From VFMC01 sp046331225 (GTDB lineage: Bacteria; Actinomycetota; Acidimicrobiia; Acidimicrobiales; Ilumatobacteraceae), in contig JAXLRF010000012.1 in NCBI GenBank assembly GCA_046331225.1, positions 61,799 through 125,798 of the forward strand: 64,000 nt of DNA. Reading direction: 5' to 3'. This document shows positions 52,523 to 60,653 of the stretch, piece after piece. Every line of letters starts with the position of its first letter. The first letter of the stretch is position 1. The notes beneath the pieces are model-generated. The model saw only the letters and a program-made list of their open reading frames with translations, was not told the origin of the DNA and did not search any database. A program made the position numbers and the translations under genes.

Positions 52523-54157
52523 TCAGTGACCGTCGGCGGGGAGCACCTTGACGACGAGCACGACGTCGTCGGCGGCGCCGTCGGGCAGCAGGTCGTGCAG
52601 CACGGCGTCGGCCATCTGCTGCACGCTCGAGCCGTGGTGCGCCTGCGCCACATCGGCCAGACGACCGAGGCCCACGTCGAGCGATTCGCCACGCCGCTCG
52701 ATCAGCCCGTCGGAGTACAGCACGATCACGTCGTCGGGGGCCAGCTGCGCCTCGGCGGTGGGACGGTGTTCGCCGGCGAGCATGGCGATGGGCGGCCCGA
52801 GCCCGTCGTCCAGCCAGGTCACGCCGTCGGCGCACACCACCAGCGGCGGCGGATGGCCGGCACGCGCGTACGAGACGATGTCGGTGGCGCGGTCGATCAC
52901 CGCGCACACGACGGTGGCGCAGAAGCCGCCGTCGAGCGTGGCGGCGAACAGGTCGAGGCCTTCGATGACCTCGCCGGGCGTGCGGCCCTCCAACAGCATC
53001 GCCCGGGCGGCGCTGCGCAGCTGACCCATCGCCGTCGCGGCCACCAACCCGTGGCCGACGCAGTCGCCCACCACCACGGCGCGGCGCTGGCGCCCGAGGT
53101 CGATCACGTCGTACCAGTCGCCGCCGACGGCGAGGTTGCCGACGGCCGGCAGGTAGCGCGCCGCCACGGTGGGCAGGTCGCTCGCCGGCTGCAGCATCGC
53201 CGCCTGCAGGGTGTCGCTGATGCGCCGGTACTCGCCCATCTCGCTCGCGCGCCGGAACGTCGACTCGAGGGCGTCGCCGATCGACGAGGCGACCAGGTCG
53301 ACGAACTGGGCGTAGCGCTCGTCGAAGGGGCGCTCGGGGTTGAGCCCGGCGACGAGCACCCCCTGCACGCCACCGAGCGGGCGCCCGACGGGCACCATCA
53401 CCGCCTCGGCGGGACCGGGACCCGTCGCACCCACGATCGCCGGCAGCCGCTCGCCGGCGATGCGGGTGAGCATCGTCGGATCGACCGCGGCGTCGCGGCC
53501 GTTCGTCGCGATGCGCACCGGCTCGTCGCCCACCATCAGGTGGATGGCCGCCGACGACAGATCGTCGCGATGGCGGGCGAGGGCGTTGACCGCCCGGACG
53601 CACACGTCGGTGACCTGCTCGGCCTCGACGAGGGCGCTGCCGAGTGCGGTGAGCGTGGCGAGGCGGCGTTGGGCGACGACCTCCTGCGTGGTCTCGGTGA
53701 CCACGTCGAGCACGCCACCGATCGTGAGGTCGTCGTCGTAGATCGGGCTGTACGACCAGACGAAGAAGCACTCCTCCGGGTAGCCGTTGCGCTCGAGGAT
53801 CAGCTTGTCGTGCTCGTGCCAGGTGGGCGTGCCGGTGGACATCACCTGTTCGAAGTCGGGGCCGATGACGTCCCAGATCTCGGGCCACACCTCGGCGGCG
53901 GGGCGTCCCAGCGCGCCGGGATGGCGGGCACCGAGGATCGGTGCGTAGCCGTCGTTGTAGATCTTCACCAGGTCCTGTCCCCAGACGACGAGCATCGGGA
54001 ACCGGGTGGTCATGCACGTGGCGACGGCGTTGCGGAGTGCGACCGACCAGTCGGACGGGTGGCCGAGCGAGGTGGAACTCCAGTCGTAGCCGGCCACCCG
54101 GCGCCCCAGCTCGGAGTCGCCGCACACCCGGTCGAGCCACGTGTGCGTGTCGGCCAT
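52523..54157 (-). CDS. PAS-GAF-PP2C (SpoIIE-type) serine phosphatase
   Basis: The protein has 544 residues from ATG 54157; TACAGT on the minus strand (54165-54170) lies seven bases upstream. Residues about 1-170 form a PAS domain (FPMLVVWGQDLVKIYNDGY, then CFFVWSYSPIYDD). A GAF domain follows, about 180-325. The phosphatase domain has the metal-site pattern AVGGDWYDVIDL, VVVGDCVGHGLVAA, APDDVIVLYSDGLIE and DDVVLVV. Such proteins act on anti-sigma-factor antagonists in partner-switching. No partner gene is seen nearby. Confidence 0.92.
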   Translation of the reverse strand: MADTHTWLDRVCGDSELGRRVAGYDWSSTSLGHPSDWSVALRNAVATCMTTRFPMLVVWGQDLVKIYNDGYAPILGARHPGALGRPAAEVWPEIWDVIGPDFEQVMSTGTPTWHEHDKLILERNGYPEECFFVWSYSPIYDDDLTIGGVLDVVTETTQEVVAQRRLATLTALGSALVEAEQVTDVCVRAVNALARHRDDLSSAAIHLMVGDEPVRIATNGRDAAVDPTMLTRIAGERLPAIVGATGPGPAEAVMVPVGRPLGGVQGVLVAGLNPERPFDERYAQFVDLVASSIGDALESTFRRASEMGEYRRISDTLQAAMLQPASDLPTVAARYLPAVGNLAVGGDWYDVIDLGRQRRAVVVGDCVGHGLVAATAMGQLRSAARAMLLEGRTPGEVIEGLDLFAATLDGGFCATVVCAVIDRATDIVSYARAGHPPPLVVCADGVTWLDDGLGPPIAMLAGEHRPTAEAQLAPDDVIVLYSDGLIERRGESLDVGLGRLADVAQAHHGSSVQQMADAVLHDLLPDGAADDVVLVVKVLPADGH

Positions 54158-54164
54158 CGAGGGC

Positions 54165-54282
54165 ACTGTAACGATCCGAAGGATGTCTCGGGCTGTCGCT
54201 CGGGAACCCGGTCGGGTGATCATCGGTCGGGTGGGCCGAGCTCGCGCTCACTTGGTCGGTGGTGAGCACGCTGGCCTAACGT
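54165..54282. promoter_or_regulatory. Divergent leaderless promoters (phosphatase and SDR)
   Basis: TACAGT on the minus strand (54165-54170) and TAACGT on the plus strand (54277-54282) each lie seven bases before their start codons. The 106 bases between them show no other clear motif. Confidence 0.5.
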
Positions 54283-54289
54283 CGCCGCC

Positions 54290-55066
54290 ATGGACATCAA
54301 CGGTGCAAGCGCAATCGTCACGGGTGGAGCGTCGGGTATCGGCGCGGCCACCGCTCGCCTCCTGGCAGCCAAGGGCGCGAAGGTCGTCATCGCCGACCTG
54401 CAGGAGGACAAGGGGACCGCCCTGGCCGACGAGATCGGTGGGGCGTTCTGCAAGGTCGACGTCACCAAGACCGACGACATCGTCAACGCGGTCGAGATGG
54501 CCAAGAGCATGGGCCCGGTGCGCGTGCTGGTCAACTCGGCCGGCATCGGCTGGGCGCAGCGCACGGTCGGCAAGGACGGCCAATACGAGTCGGCCGCCAA
54601 CCTCGACGCCTTCAAGAAGGTCATCGCGATCAACCTGGTCGGCAGCTTCGACTGCATCCGCATCGCTGCGACGGCGATGAGCACCACCGAGCCGCTGGAA
54701 TACGGCGAGCGCGGTGCGATCGTCAACATCGCGTCGGTCGCGGCGTTCGACGGCCAGATCGGCCAGGCGTCGTACTCGGCGTCGAAGGGCGGCGTGGTGG
54801 GCATGACCCTGCCGATCGCCCGCGACCTCGCCGCGGTGGGCGTGCGCGTCAACACGGTGGCCCCGGGCCTGATCGACACCCCGATCTACGGCCAGGGCGA
54901 CGCCAGCGAGGCGTTCAAGCAGAACCTGCAGAAGGGTGTGCTGTTCCCGCAGCGCCTGGGTTTCCAGGAAGAGCTCGCCTCGATGGTGGTCGAGTGCGTC
55001 ACCAACAGCTACATGAACGCCGAGACGATCCGCGTCGACGGCGGCATCCGCATGCAGCCCAAGTGA
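54290..55066 (+). CDS. Short-chain dehydrogenase (3-hydroxyacyl-CoA dehydrogenase type II-like)
   Basis: The protein has 258 residues. The cofactor motif is TGGASGIGAAT, with the NAD-preferring Asp in VVIADLQ. Further classical-SDR features are NSAGIG, catalytic Ser in NIASVAAF, Y-x-x-x-K in ASYSASKGG, and VAPGLIDTP. The internal segment LVNSAGIGWAQRTV is typical of the HSD10-like group, which oxidises 3-hydroxyacyl-CoA or steroids. It stands alone and is convergent with argJ. Confidence 0.9.
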   Translation: MDINGASAIVTGGASGIGAATARLLAAKGAKVVIADLQEDKGTALADEIGGAFCKVDVTKTDDIVNAVEMAKSMGPVRVLVNSAGIGWAQRTVGKDGQYESAANLDAFKKVIAINLVGSFDCIRIAATAMSTTEPLEYGERGAIVNIASVAAFDGQIGQASYSASKGGVVGMTLPIARDLAAVGVRVNTVAPGLIDTPIYGQGDASEAFKQNLQKGVLFPQRLGFQEELASMVVECVTNSYMNAETIRVDGGIRMQPK

Positions 55067-55090
55067 TCCGGGCCGGGTGCACCCCGGGGA

Positions 55091-56254
55091 TCAGGTCGTG
55101 TAGTCCGCGTTGATGCGGACGTAGCCGTCGGTCAGGTCGCAGCCCCACACGGTGGCTGCGGCCTGTCCGCTTTTCAGCGAGACGTGGATGCGCACCTCGT
55201 CGCCCCGCATGTAGGCGGCGAGCCGTTCGAGGCCGGACTCGTCGACCGACGCGGGATACACCTCCTGGTCGCCGAAGCGGATGACGACCTTGGTCTGGTC
55301 GACCTCGGTGTCGGTGGTGCTCTTGCCGACGGCCATCGCCACCCGACCCCAGTTGGGGTCGGCGCCGTGGATCGCGGTCTTGACGAGCGGCGAGTTGACG
55401 ATGGCCTTCGCGACCCGCTTGGCCTGCACGGGATCGGCGGCCTCGTCGACGTGCACCTCGATCAGCGTCTCGGCACCCTCGCCGTCGCGTGCGACCTGCT
55501 TGGTGAGCGACAGCGCGACGTCGAACATCGCGGCTTCGAGCGCCGCGAGGTCGACCTCGCCGGCCGCGCCGCTCGCGAGCACGATCGCGGTGTCGCTGGT
55601 GCTGGTGTCGGTGTCGACCGAGACGCAGTTGAAGGTGCGGTCGATCACGCGGCGGAACATCGCGTCGAGTTCGTCAGGTGCGACGGCCGCGTCGGTGAAC
55701 AGCATCGTGATGAGCGTGGCCATGTCGGGCTCGATCATCCCGACGCCCTTGGCCACGCCGACCACGCGGGCCGCGCCCGCCGTGGCGGCAGCGGTCTTCA
55801 TCACCGTGTCGGTGGTCATGATGCCGGTCGCGACGTCGCGGGCGTCGGTGCCCTCGGGGTGGGCGGGCAGCGCGGCCAGGCCCTCGCGCACGCGGGCCAT
55901 CGGGTACTGACGGCCGATCACGCCCGTCGACGCGATCAGCACGTCGTCGGCAGCGAGTCCGAGGCGAGCCGCCACGCCGGCCGCGACCTCTTCGGCGTTG
56001 GCGAGGCCTTCGTCGCCGGTGGCGACGTTGGCGTTCTTGGAGACGACCACGACCGCCTGGGCCCGGTGGTCGGCCACGTGGCGTCGGCTGACCAGCACGC
56101 TCGGCCCGGCGAAGCTGCTCTGCGTGAACAGCCCTGCAGCGCTGCAGGGCTCGTCGGCGACGACGACGACGAAGTCCTTCGAATCGTCCTTGATGCCGAT
56201 GTTGGCGACGTGGCAGCGAAAGCCGCGGGGCAGGGGGAGCGGGGCGTCGGTCAC
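55091..56254 (-). CDS. argJ: Bifunctional glutamate N-acetyltransferase (ornithine acetyltransferase)
   Basis: The protein has 387 residues from GTG 56254. Family features are GFRCHVANIGIK, KNANVATGDEG, ASTGVIGRQYPM, and the self-cleavage region GMIEPDMATL with its Thr nucleophile. The C-terminal half shows AIHGADPNWGRVAMAVG. ArgJ recycles the acetyl group between ornithine and glutamate in arginine synthesis. No other arg genes are nearby. Its start overlaps the stop of a marR-type gene by four bases (GTGA), an unusual pairing. Confidence 0.94.
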   Translation of the reverse strand: MTDAPLPLPRGFRCHVANIGIKDDSKDFVVVVADEPCSAAGLFTQSSFAGPSVLVSRRHVADHRAQAVVVVSKNANVATGDEGLANAEEVAAGVAARLGLAADDVLIASTGVIGRQYPMARVREGLAALPAHPEGTDARDVATGIMTTDTVMKTAAATAGAARVVGVAKGVGMIEPDMATLITMLFTDAAVAPDELDAMFRRVIDRTFNCVSVDTDTSTSDTAIVLASGAAGEVDLAALEAAMFDVALSLTKQVARDGEGAETLIEVHVDEAADPVQAKRVAKAIVNSPLVKTAIHGADPNWGRVAMAVGKSTTDTEVDQTKVVIRFGDQEVYPASVDESGLERLAAYMRGDEVRIHVSLKSGQAAATVWGCDLTDGYVRINADYTT

Positions 56255-56751
56255 GGCTGCGCAGTCTGGTGCGCGATCAGGTGGTCGCGCACCTTCGAGA
56301 ACGCGCTCGCCAACGCGGCGACCTCGTCGGGGGTGAGCAGGTCGAGGAAGTGACGTCGCACGCTCTCGACGTGCGAGGGCGCGGCCTCGACCAGCTGCTC
56401 GTAGCCGGCGTCGGTGAGCACGGCCAGCATCACGCGGCGGTCGTCGGGTGAGGGCTCGCGGCTGACGAGGCCCGCACGCACCAACCCGTCGAGGCGACGG
56501 GTGAGCCCGCTCGGCGACAGGCGCAGTTCGCCGGCGAGGTCGCACATGCGCAGTCGGCGCTCGGGGCGTTCGGACAGCCGCACGAGCACCTCGTAGTCGC
56601 CCATGGTGAGCCCGAACGGGAGGACGTCCTCCTCCAGTGCGTTCTGCAACGAGTAGACGCTGTCGACGTAGTTGCGCCACGCCTGCATCTCGACCGGGCC
56701 GAGCCAGCGCGTCTGCGTGGCGGTGCTGCGGGGGGATCGCTCGCGTGCCAT
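56251..56751 (-). CDS. MarR family transcriptional regulator
   Basis: The protein has 166 residues. The winged helix-turn-helix is clear: LTMGDYEVLVRLSERPERRL, then LAGELRLSPSGLTRRLDGL and REPSPDDRRVMLAVLTDAG. It is a dimeric repressor type that responds to a small ligand. TACGCT on the minus strand (56758-56763) lies six bases before the ATG. It probably controls the divergent yceI-VOC pair and itself, through sites in the 128-base gap; argJ would be co-regulated by readthrough. Confidence 0.92.
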   Translation of the reverse strand: MARERSPRSTATQTRWLGPVEMQAWRNYVDSVYSLQNALEEDVLPFGLTMGDYEVLVRLSERPERRLRMCDLAGELRLSPSGLTRRLDGLVRAGLVSREPSPDDRRVMLAVLTDAGYEQLVEAAPSHVESVRRHFLDLLTPDEVAALASAFSKVRDHLIAHQTAQP

Positions 56752-56757
56752 GTCGAC

Positions 56758-56827
56758 AGCGTATCCATTGTCGGAAACAAAAGTTGCGACCGCAAGAGAT
56801 TGCCTCTACAATTGTTGTCACCGCAAC
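56758..56827. promoter_or_regulatory. MarR-type operators and divergent promoters
   Basis: The plus strand has -35 TTGCGA (56784-56789) and -10 TACAAT (56807-56812) with a 17-base spacer. A perfect palindrome TTGCG-AC-CGCAA (56784-56795) covers the -35. A second site GTTG-N6-CAAC lies just after the -10. The minus strand has the marR -10 TACGCT (56758-56763). Confidence 0.6.
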
Positions 56828-56879
56828 GAATACCCGGTGCACCCTCCGCACCGGGACCCACGAAGGAGCACCCATCACC

Positions 56880-57431
56880 ATGTCCACCGACACCCTCGCC
56901 CAGCTCACGACCGGCACCTGGAACGTCGACCCGAGCCACTCGGCCGTCACCTTCGTCGCCCGTCACCTGATGGTCAGCAAGGTCCGCGGCTCGTTCAACG
57001 GCTTCAACGGCACGATCACCATCGCCGAGGATCCGCTGCAGTCGAAGGTCGAGGCCACCGTCGACGCCGCCACCATCGACACCGGCGACGCCAACCGCGA
57101 CGGCCACCTGCAGAGCCCCGACTTCTTCGACGTCGCCAACTTCCCGACGTGGTCGCTCGTCAGCACCGGCCTCACCGCCCAGGGCGGCAACGAGTACACC
57201 CTCGCCGCCGACCTCACCATCAAGGGCGTCACCAAGCCGGTGTCGTTCGACCTCGAGTTCGAGGGCGTCGCCACCGACCCGTGGGGCAACACCAAGGCCG
57301 GCTTCACCGCCGAGACCGAGATCAGCCGCAAGGAGTTCGGTCTCGAGTGGAACGTCGCGCTCGAGGCGGGTGGCGTGCTCGTCGGCGACAAGGTGAAGAT
57401 CCAGCTCGACATCCAGGCCGTCAAGGCCTGA
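56880..57431 (+). CDS. YceI family lipid-binding protein
   Basis: The protein has 183 residues. The YceI/lipocalin-like pattern is clear: WNVDPSHSAVTFVARHLMVS, then RGSFNGFNGTI, GHLQSPDFFDVANFP, DLTIKGVTKPVSFDLEF, and ISRKEFGLEWN. No signal peptide is present, so a cytoplasmic place is likely, unlike many relatives. The family binds isoprenoid or other amphiphilic molecules. The ATG has AAGGAG 12 bases upstream. It is probably repressed by the divergent MarR protein. Confidence 0.92.
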   Translation: MSTDTLAQLTTGTWNVDPSHSAVTFVARHLMVSKVRGSFNGFNGTITIAEDPLQSKVEATVDAATIDTGDANRDGHLQSPDFFDVANFPTWSLVSTGLTAQGGNEYTLAADLTIKGVTKPVSFDLEFEGVATDPWGNTKAGFTAETEISRKEFGLEWNVALEAGGVLVGDKVKIQLDIQAVKA

Positions 57432-57490
57432 TCGGCCACCCGATCCGGCACACCCGTCAGCAACCGTTCCGTCCTGGGAGGGACACCGCC

Positions 57491-57955
57491 ATGATCCGCC
57501 GACTCAACCACGCCGTGCTCTACGTCCGCGACGCCCGGGCATCGGAGGCGTTCTACTCCGAGGTGCTCGGCTTCCGTGCCGTCGCCTCGTTCGGCGATCA
57601 GGCGGTGTTCCTCCGGGCGGACGGTTCGACCAACGACCACGATCTCGCGCTGATGTCGGTGGGGGAGCGGCCGTCCGGTCCCCACACCATCGGCCTGTAC
57701 CACCTCGCCTGGCAGGTGCACACGATCGAGGAGCTCGCAGCGATGCGGGCGAAGCTGCTCGAAGCCGGCTCGCTGGTCGGCGAGAGCGACCACGGCGTGA
57801 GCAAGAGCCTCTACGCGAAGGACCCCGACGGCATCGAGTTCGAGGTGATGTGGGCCGTCCCCAAGGCCGACTGGCCGACCGACGTGTTCACCGGTCGTCT
57901 CGACCTGGCCGGCGCGATGGCCCGATGGCCCGGGGTCGACACCGCCGACCAGTGA
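57491..57955 (+). CDS. VOC family (glyoxalase/dioxygenase-fold) protein
   Basis: The protein has 154 residues. Paired beta-alpha-beta-beta-beta modules carry likely metal ligands: the His in LNHAVLYV, the His in GLYHLAWQV and the Glu in IEFEVMW. It resembles catechol-2,3-dioxygenase-type VOC proteins; the reaction is unknown. GGGAGG precedes the ATG. It follows the yceI-like gene by 59 bases and is likely in the same MarR-controlled unit. Confidence 0.88.
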   Translation: MIRRLNHAVLYVRDARASEAFYSEVLGFRAVASFGDQAVFLRADGSTNDHDLALMSVGERPSGPHTIGLYHLAWQVHTIEELAAMRAKLLEAGSLVGESDHGVSKSLYAKDPDGIEFEVMWAVPKADWPTDVFTGRLDLAGAMARWPGVDTADQ

Positions 57956-58091
57956 CGAGACCCCACGCGTTCAGGAAGGGCACGCAGGGCACGCCGGGCA
58001 CGGCGGCCGAGCGAGGGGTCGACGCCGACGATCGGTTTCGTCGTCCGCCGACCAGCGCCACGGCGCCCATCACCACGCCGACCACGGGGCG

Positions 58092-58280
58092 ATGCCACGA
58101 GAATCGCCGGCGGCCTCTGCTGCCGAACCGGACGTGGGTGTGTGCACGTCTGCGCCGATCGTGCACGATCGGTTCCGCCACGCCCCTCACACGCACCGCC
58201 GATCGTCGCCGCTCGTCGGGATCGCCACCATCGTCGTGGTCACCGTGATCGTCGTGGTCACGGGTGCGGCGGTGAGGTGA
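58092..58280 (+). CDS. Possible small single-pass membrane protein
   Basis: The gap 57956-58453 (498 bases) has no certain gene. This 62-residue frame has a His/Arg-rich middle (HDRFRHAPHTHRR) and a C-terminal hydrophobic helix (GIATIVVVTVIVVVTG). No ribosome site or -10 hexamer is clear. It may be chance, since Val-rich runs arise easily from GTC/GTG repeats in high-GC DNA. Minus-strand frames across the same gap are equally weak. Confidence 0.2.
   Translation: MPRESPAASAAEPDVGVCTSAPIVHDRFRHAPHTHRRSSPLVGIATIVVVTVIVVVTGAAVR
58155..58172. repeat. Perfect 18-bp palindrome
   Basis: CCGATCGTG-CACGATCGG is fully self-complementary and lies in the gene-poor gap. It could be a regulator site or chance within a GATC-rich stretch. 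Confidence 0.3.
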
Positions 58281-58360
58281 GCTGACGTGCACGTGACGTC
58301 TCCTTCGTCGAGGGCGGGCGCTGCCGACCGGGCGAGCGTGCGCCCTCGTGCCGACCGCGA

Positions 58361-58407
58361 CCATCGGGAAATCCCCCTTCGTCGGGCGAGGCCATCGGGA
58401 ATCTCCC
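58361..58407. promoter_or_regulatory. Tandem operator-like repeat upstream of the STAND gene
   Basis: CCATCGGGAA occurs at 58361 and 58392, 31 bases apart. Each copy runs into a short inverted repeat: GGGA-AA-TCCC (58366-58375) and GGGA-ATC-TCCC (58397-58407). The pair ends about 50 bases before the STAND start, about three helical turns apart, as in cooperative sites. Confidence 0.35.
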
Positions 58408-58453
58408 ATTTCTCGACCCGCCGTCGGGCGGCCGATCGCGCCTCGCCTGCCGT

Positions 58454-60653
58454 GTGCGGGTGACCACCGCGACCTTCGGCGGCGAGTTCGATGGCACGGC
58501 GGACATCGCCGCGCCCTGCCCGTGGAAAGGGCTCGAGAGCTACGGACCGTCCGACGGCGCCGTGTTCGTCGGCCGTGAGCGGGTGGTGCGTCAACTGCTG
58601 GAGGCGATGGAACGAGCACCGCTCGCCGGTGTCGTCGGCGCCTCGGGCAGCGGGAAGTCGTCGTTGCTGCTCGCCGGGCTGAGCCAGCACGCCCGTCACG
58701 TCGTCACCGTCCGCCCGGGTTCGGATCCGCTCGCCGCACGGCTGGCGATCGAACACGGGCTCGACCACGAACTCGACCACGAGTTCGACCGGGGGCTCGA
58801 CCAGGGGCTCGACCAGGCGGAGACGAGCGGACCCGGCGGGCGTCCGCTGGTCATCGTCGACCAACTCGAGGAGGTGTTCACGTCGTGCGACGACGACGCC
58901 GACCGGGCGGCGTTCCTCGACGCACTGGTGTCACTGGCCGAGTCGGGGCGCGCCGGCGTGGTGGTGGCCCTGCGGTCCGACCACTACGGATCGTGCGCGC
59001 CGTACCCACGGTTCGCCGACGCCCTGTCGCGAGCCCATGTGCTGCTCGGCGCGCCGAGTCACGACGAGCTCCGGCGGATGATCACCGTGCCGGCGGAGGC
59101 GGCCTCGCTGCGGCTCGAGCGAGGCCTCGACGACGAGATCATCGACGACGTCCTCGGCGAGGCCGGCGCCCTGCCGCTGCTCTCGCACGCACTGCGCGAG
59201 ACCTGGTTGCGGCGCGACGGCGACCTGCTCACACGCGACGCCTACACGCAGGCCGGCGGCGTGCGCGGCGCCATCGCCCGCACCGCCGAGGCGACCTGGA
59301 CGGCGCTCCCCGACGCCCCGCGTGCGGCCGCACGCGACATCCTCACCCGGCTCGGGTCGACCGTCGCCGACGTCGAGTCCGCCCACCGCGTGGCGATCGC
59401 CGAGCTGCTGACCCCCGGCGACGCCGACGCGGAGGAGGCACTGGCCGCACTGGTCCGGTCGCGCCTCGTGACGGTCGACAACGCCACCGTCGAGGTGACC
59501 CACGAGGCCGTGTTCCGTGCGTGGCCGCGCCTGCGCACCTGGCTCGCCGAGGATCGCGACGCTCGGCGGGTGCTCGGTCAGCTCAGGGCGAGCGCATCGG
59601 CCTGGGACGACGAGGGGCGCGACGAGACCGCGCTCTATCGCGGTGCCCGGCTGCAGGCGCTGGTCGAGCTCGGCATCGACACCGCGGCCGGGCGTTCGCT
59701 CGACGAGGTGTCGCGCGACTTCCTCGACGCGAGCTTCACCGCGGCACGTCGTGCCGAGGCCGAACACGCCGAGCGCGTCCGAACCGAACGACGCCGGAAC
59801 CAGCGCCTGCGGATGCTCCTCGCCGGCGCGACCGTGCTGGTGGTCGTCCTCGCTGCGACGGGAGTGTTCGCCCTCCGGCAGCGGAGCGTCGCGATCGATC
59901 GCCAGCGGACCGCCGAGGCCCGGCGACTGGCCGCGGTGGCGGCCGGTGTGCGAGAGGATCGACTCGACCTCGCCGCCCTGCTCTCGATCGAGGCACTCGA
60001 ACGCCACGACGACCTCGAGACACGAGGTGCGCTCCTCGCGACGCTCACCGACCAGCCCGGACTCGTCGAGTACCTCCACCAGCGCGATGCGACCGTCGAC
60101 TCGGCGATCGACCGTACCGGCACCGTGCTCGCGTTGCCGGCGAACGACTACCGGCTCGAGCTGTGGGACATCGGTGGCAGCTCGGCGACGCTCGCGCAGG
60201 CGATCGACCTCGGCGACGAGGTCGCGGCACAGGCCCTCCTCTTCACCGACGACGGAGCGCTGCTCGTCGGCGACTCGTCGGGCCGCACGCACGTCGTCGA
60301 TCCGGCGACCGGGAGGATCGAGGTGACCTCGTCGCAACCGGCGGACGGTGCGGTGTGGTCGGTGGCGATCGATCCGGCGGGTCGCGTGATCGCCAGCGGC
60401 GCCGAGGACACCCTGGTGCACCTGATCGACGCGACGTCCGGCGAGGCACTGCGCGCACCGCTCGCGGGACCCGGCGACGTCGTGTACTCGGTCGAGTTCA
60501 GCCCCGACGGTCGCCTGCTGGTGGCGGGCGGCGGCGACGGGATGCTGCATCGCTGGGACACGGCGACCTGGCGCCCCGTCGGCGAACCCGTCGCGTTCGA
60601 CGGCAGCATCTGGGACGTCGCATGGATCGACGACCACACCCTCGCCGTCGCGG
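58454..60653 (+). CDS. STAND-type ATPase with membrane helix, N-terminal part of a frameshifted gene
   Basis: GTG 58454 opens a frame with the nSTAND1-like start CPWKGLESYGPSDGAVFVGR, Walker A GASGSGKSS, Walker B LVIVDQLEEVF, and the conserved GALPLLSHALRETW. A helical part ends in a transmembrane segment (LLAGATVLVVVLAATGVFAL) at about residue 460. WD40-like blades follow up to about residue 733 (SVEFSPDGRLLVAGGGDGML). At 60653 the coding frame shifts by +1; the old frame then runs on as Arg-rich noise to a stop at 61609. The blades continue in the next entry. It is probably a membrane-bound signal ATPase with a WD40 sensor. Confidence 0.82.
58761..58820 (+). repeat. 12-bp tandem repeat (5 units) in the STAND ATPase gene
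   Basis: Five units of (C/T)TCGACC(A/G)(C/G)G-N-N encode LDHE, LDHE, FDRG, LDQG, LDQA between Walker A and Walker B. The unit is a multiple of three, so copy-number change keeps the frame. Confidence 0.8.
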
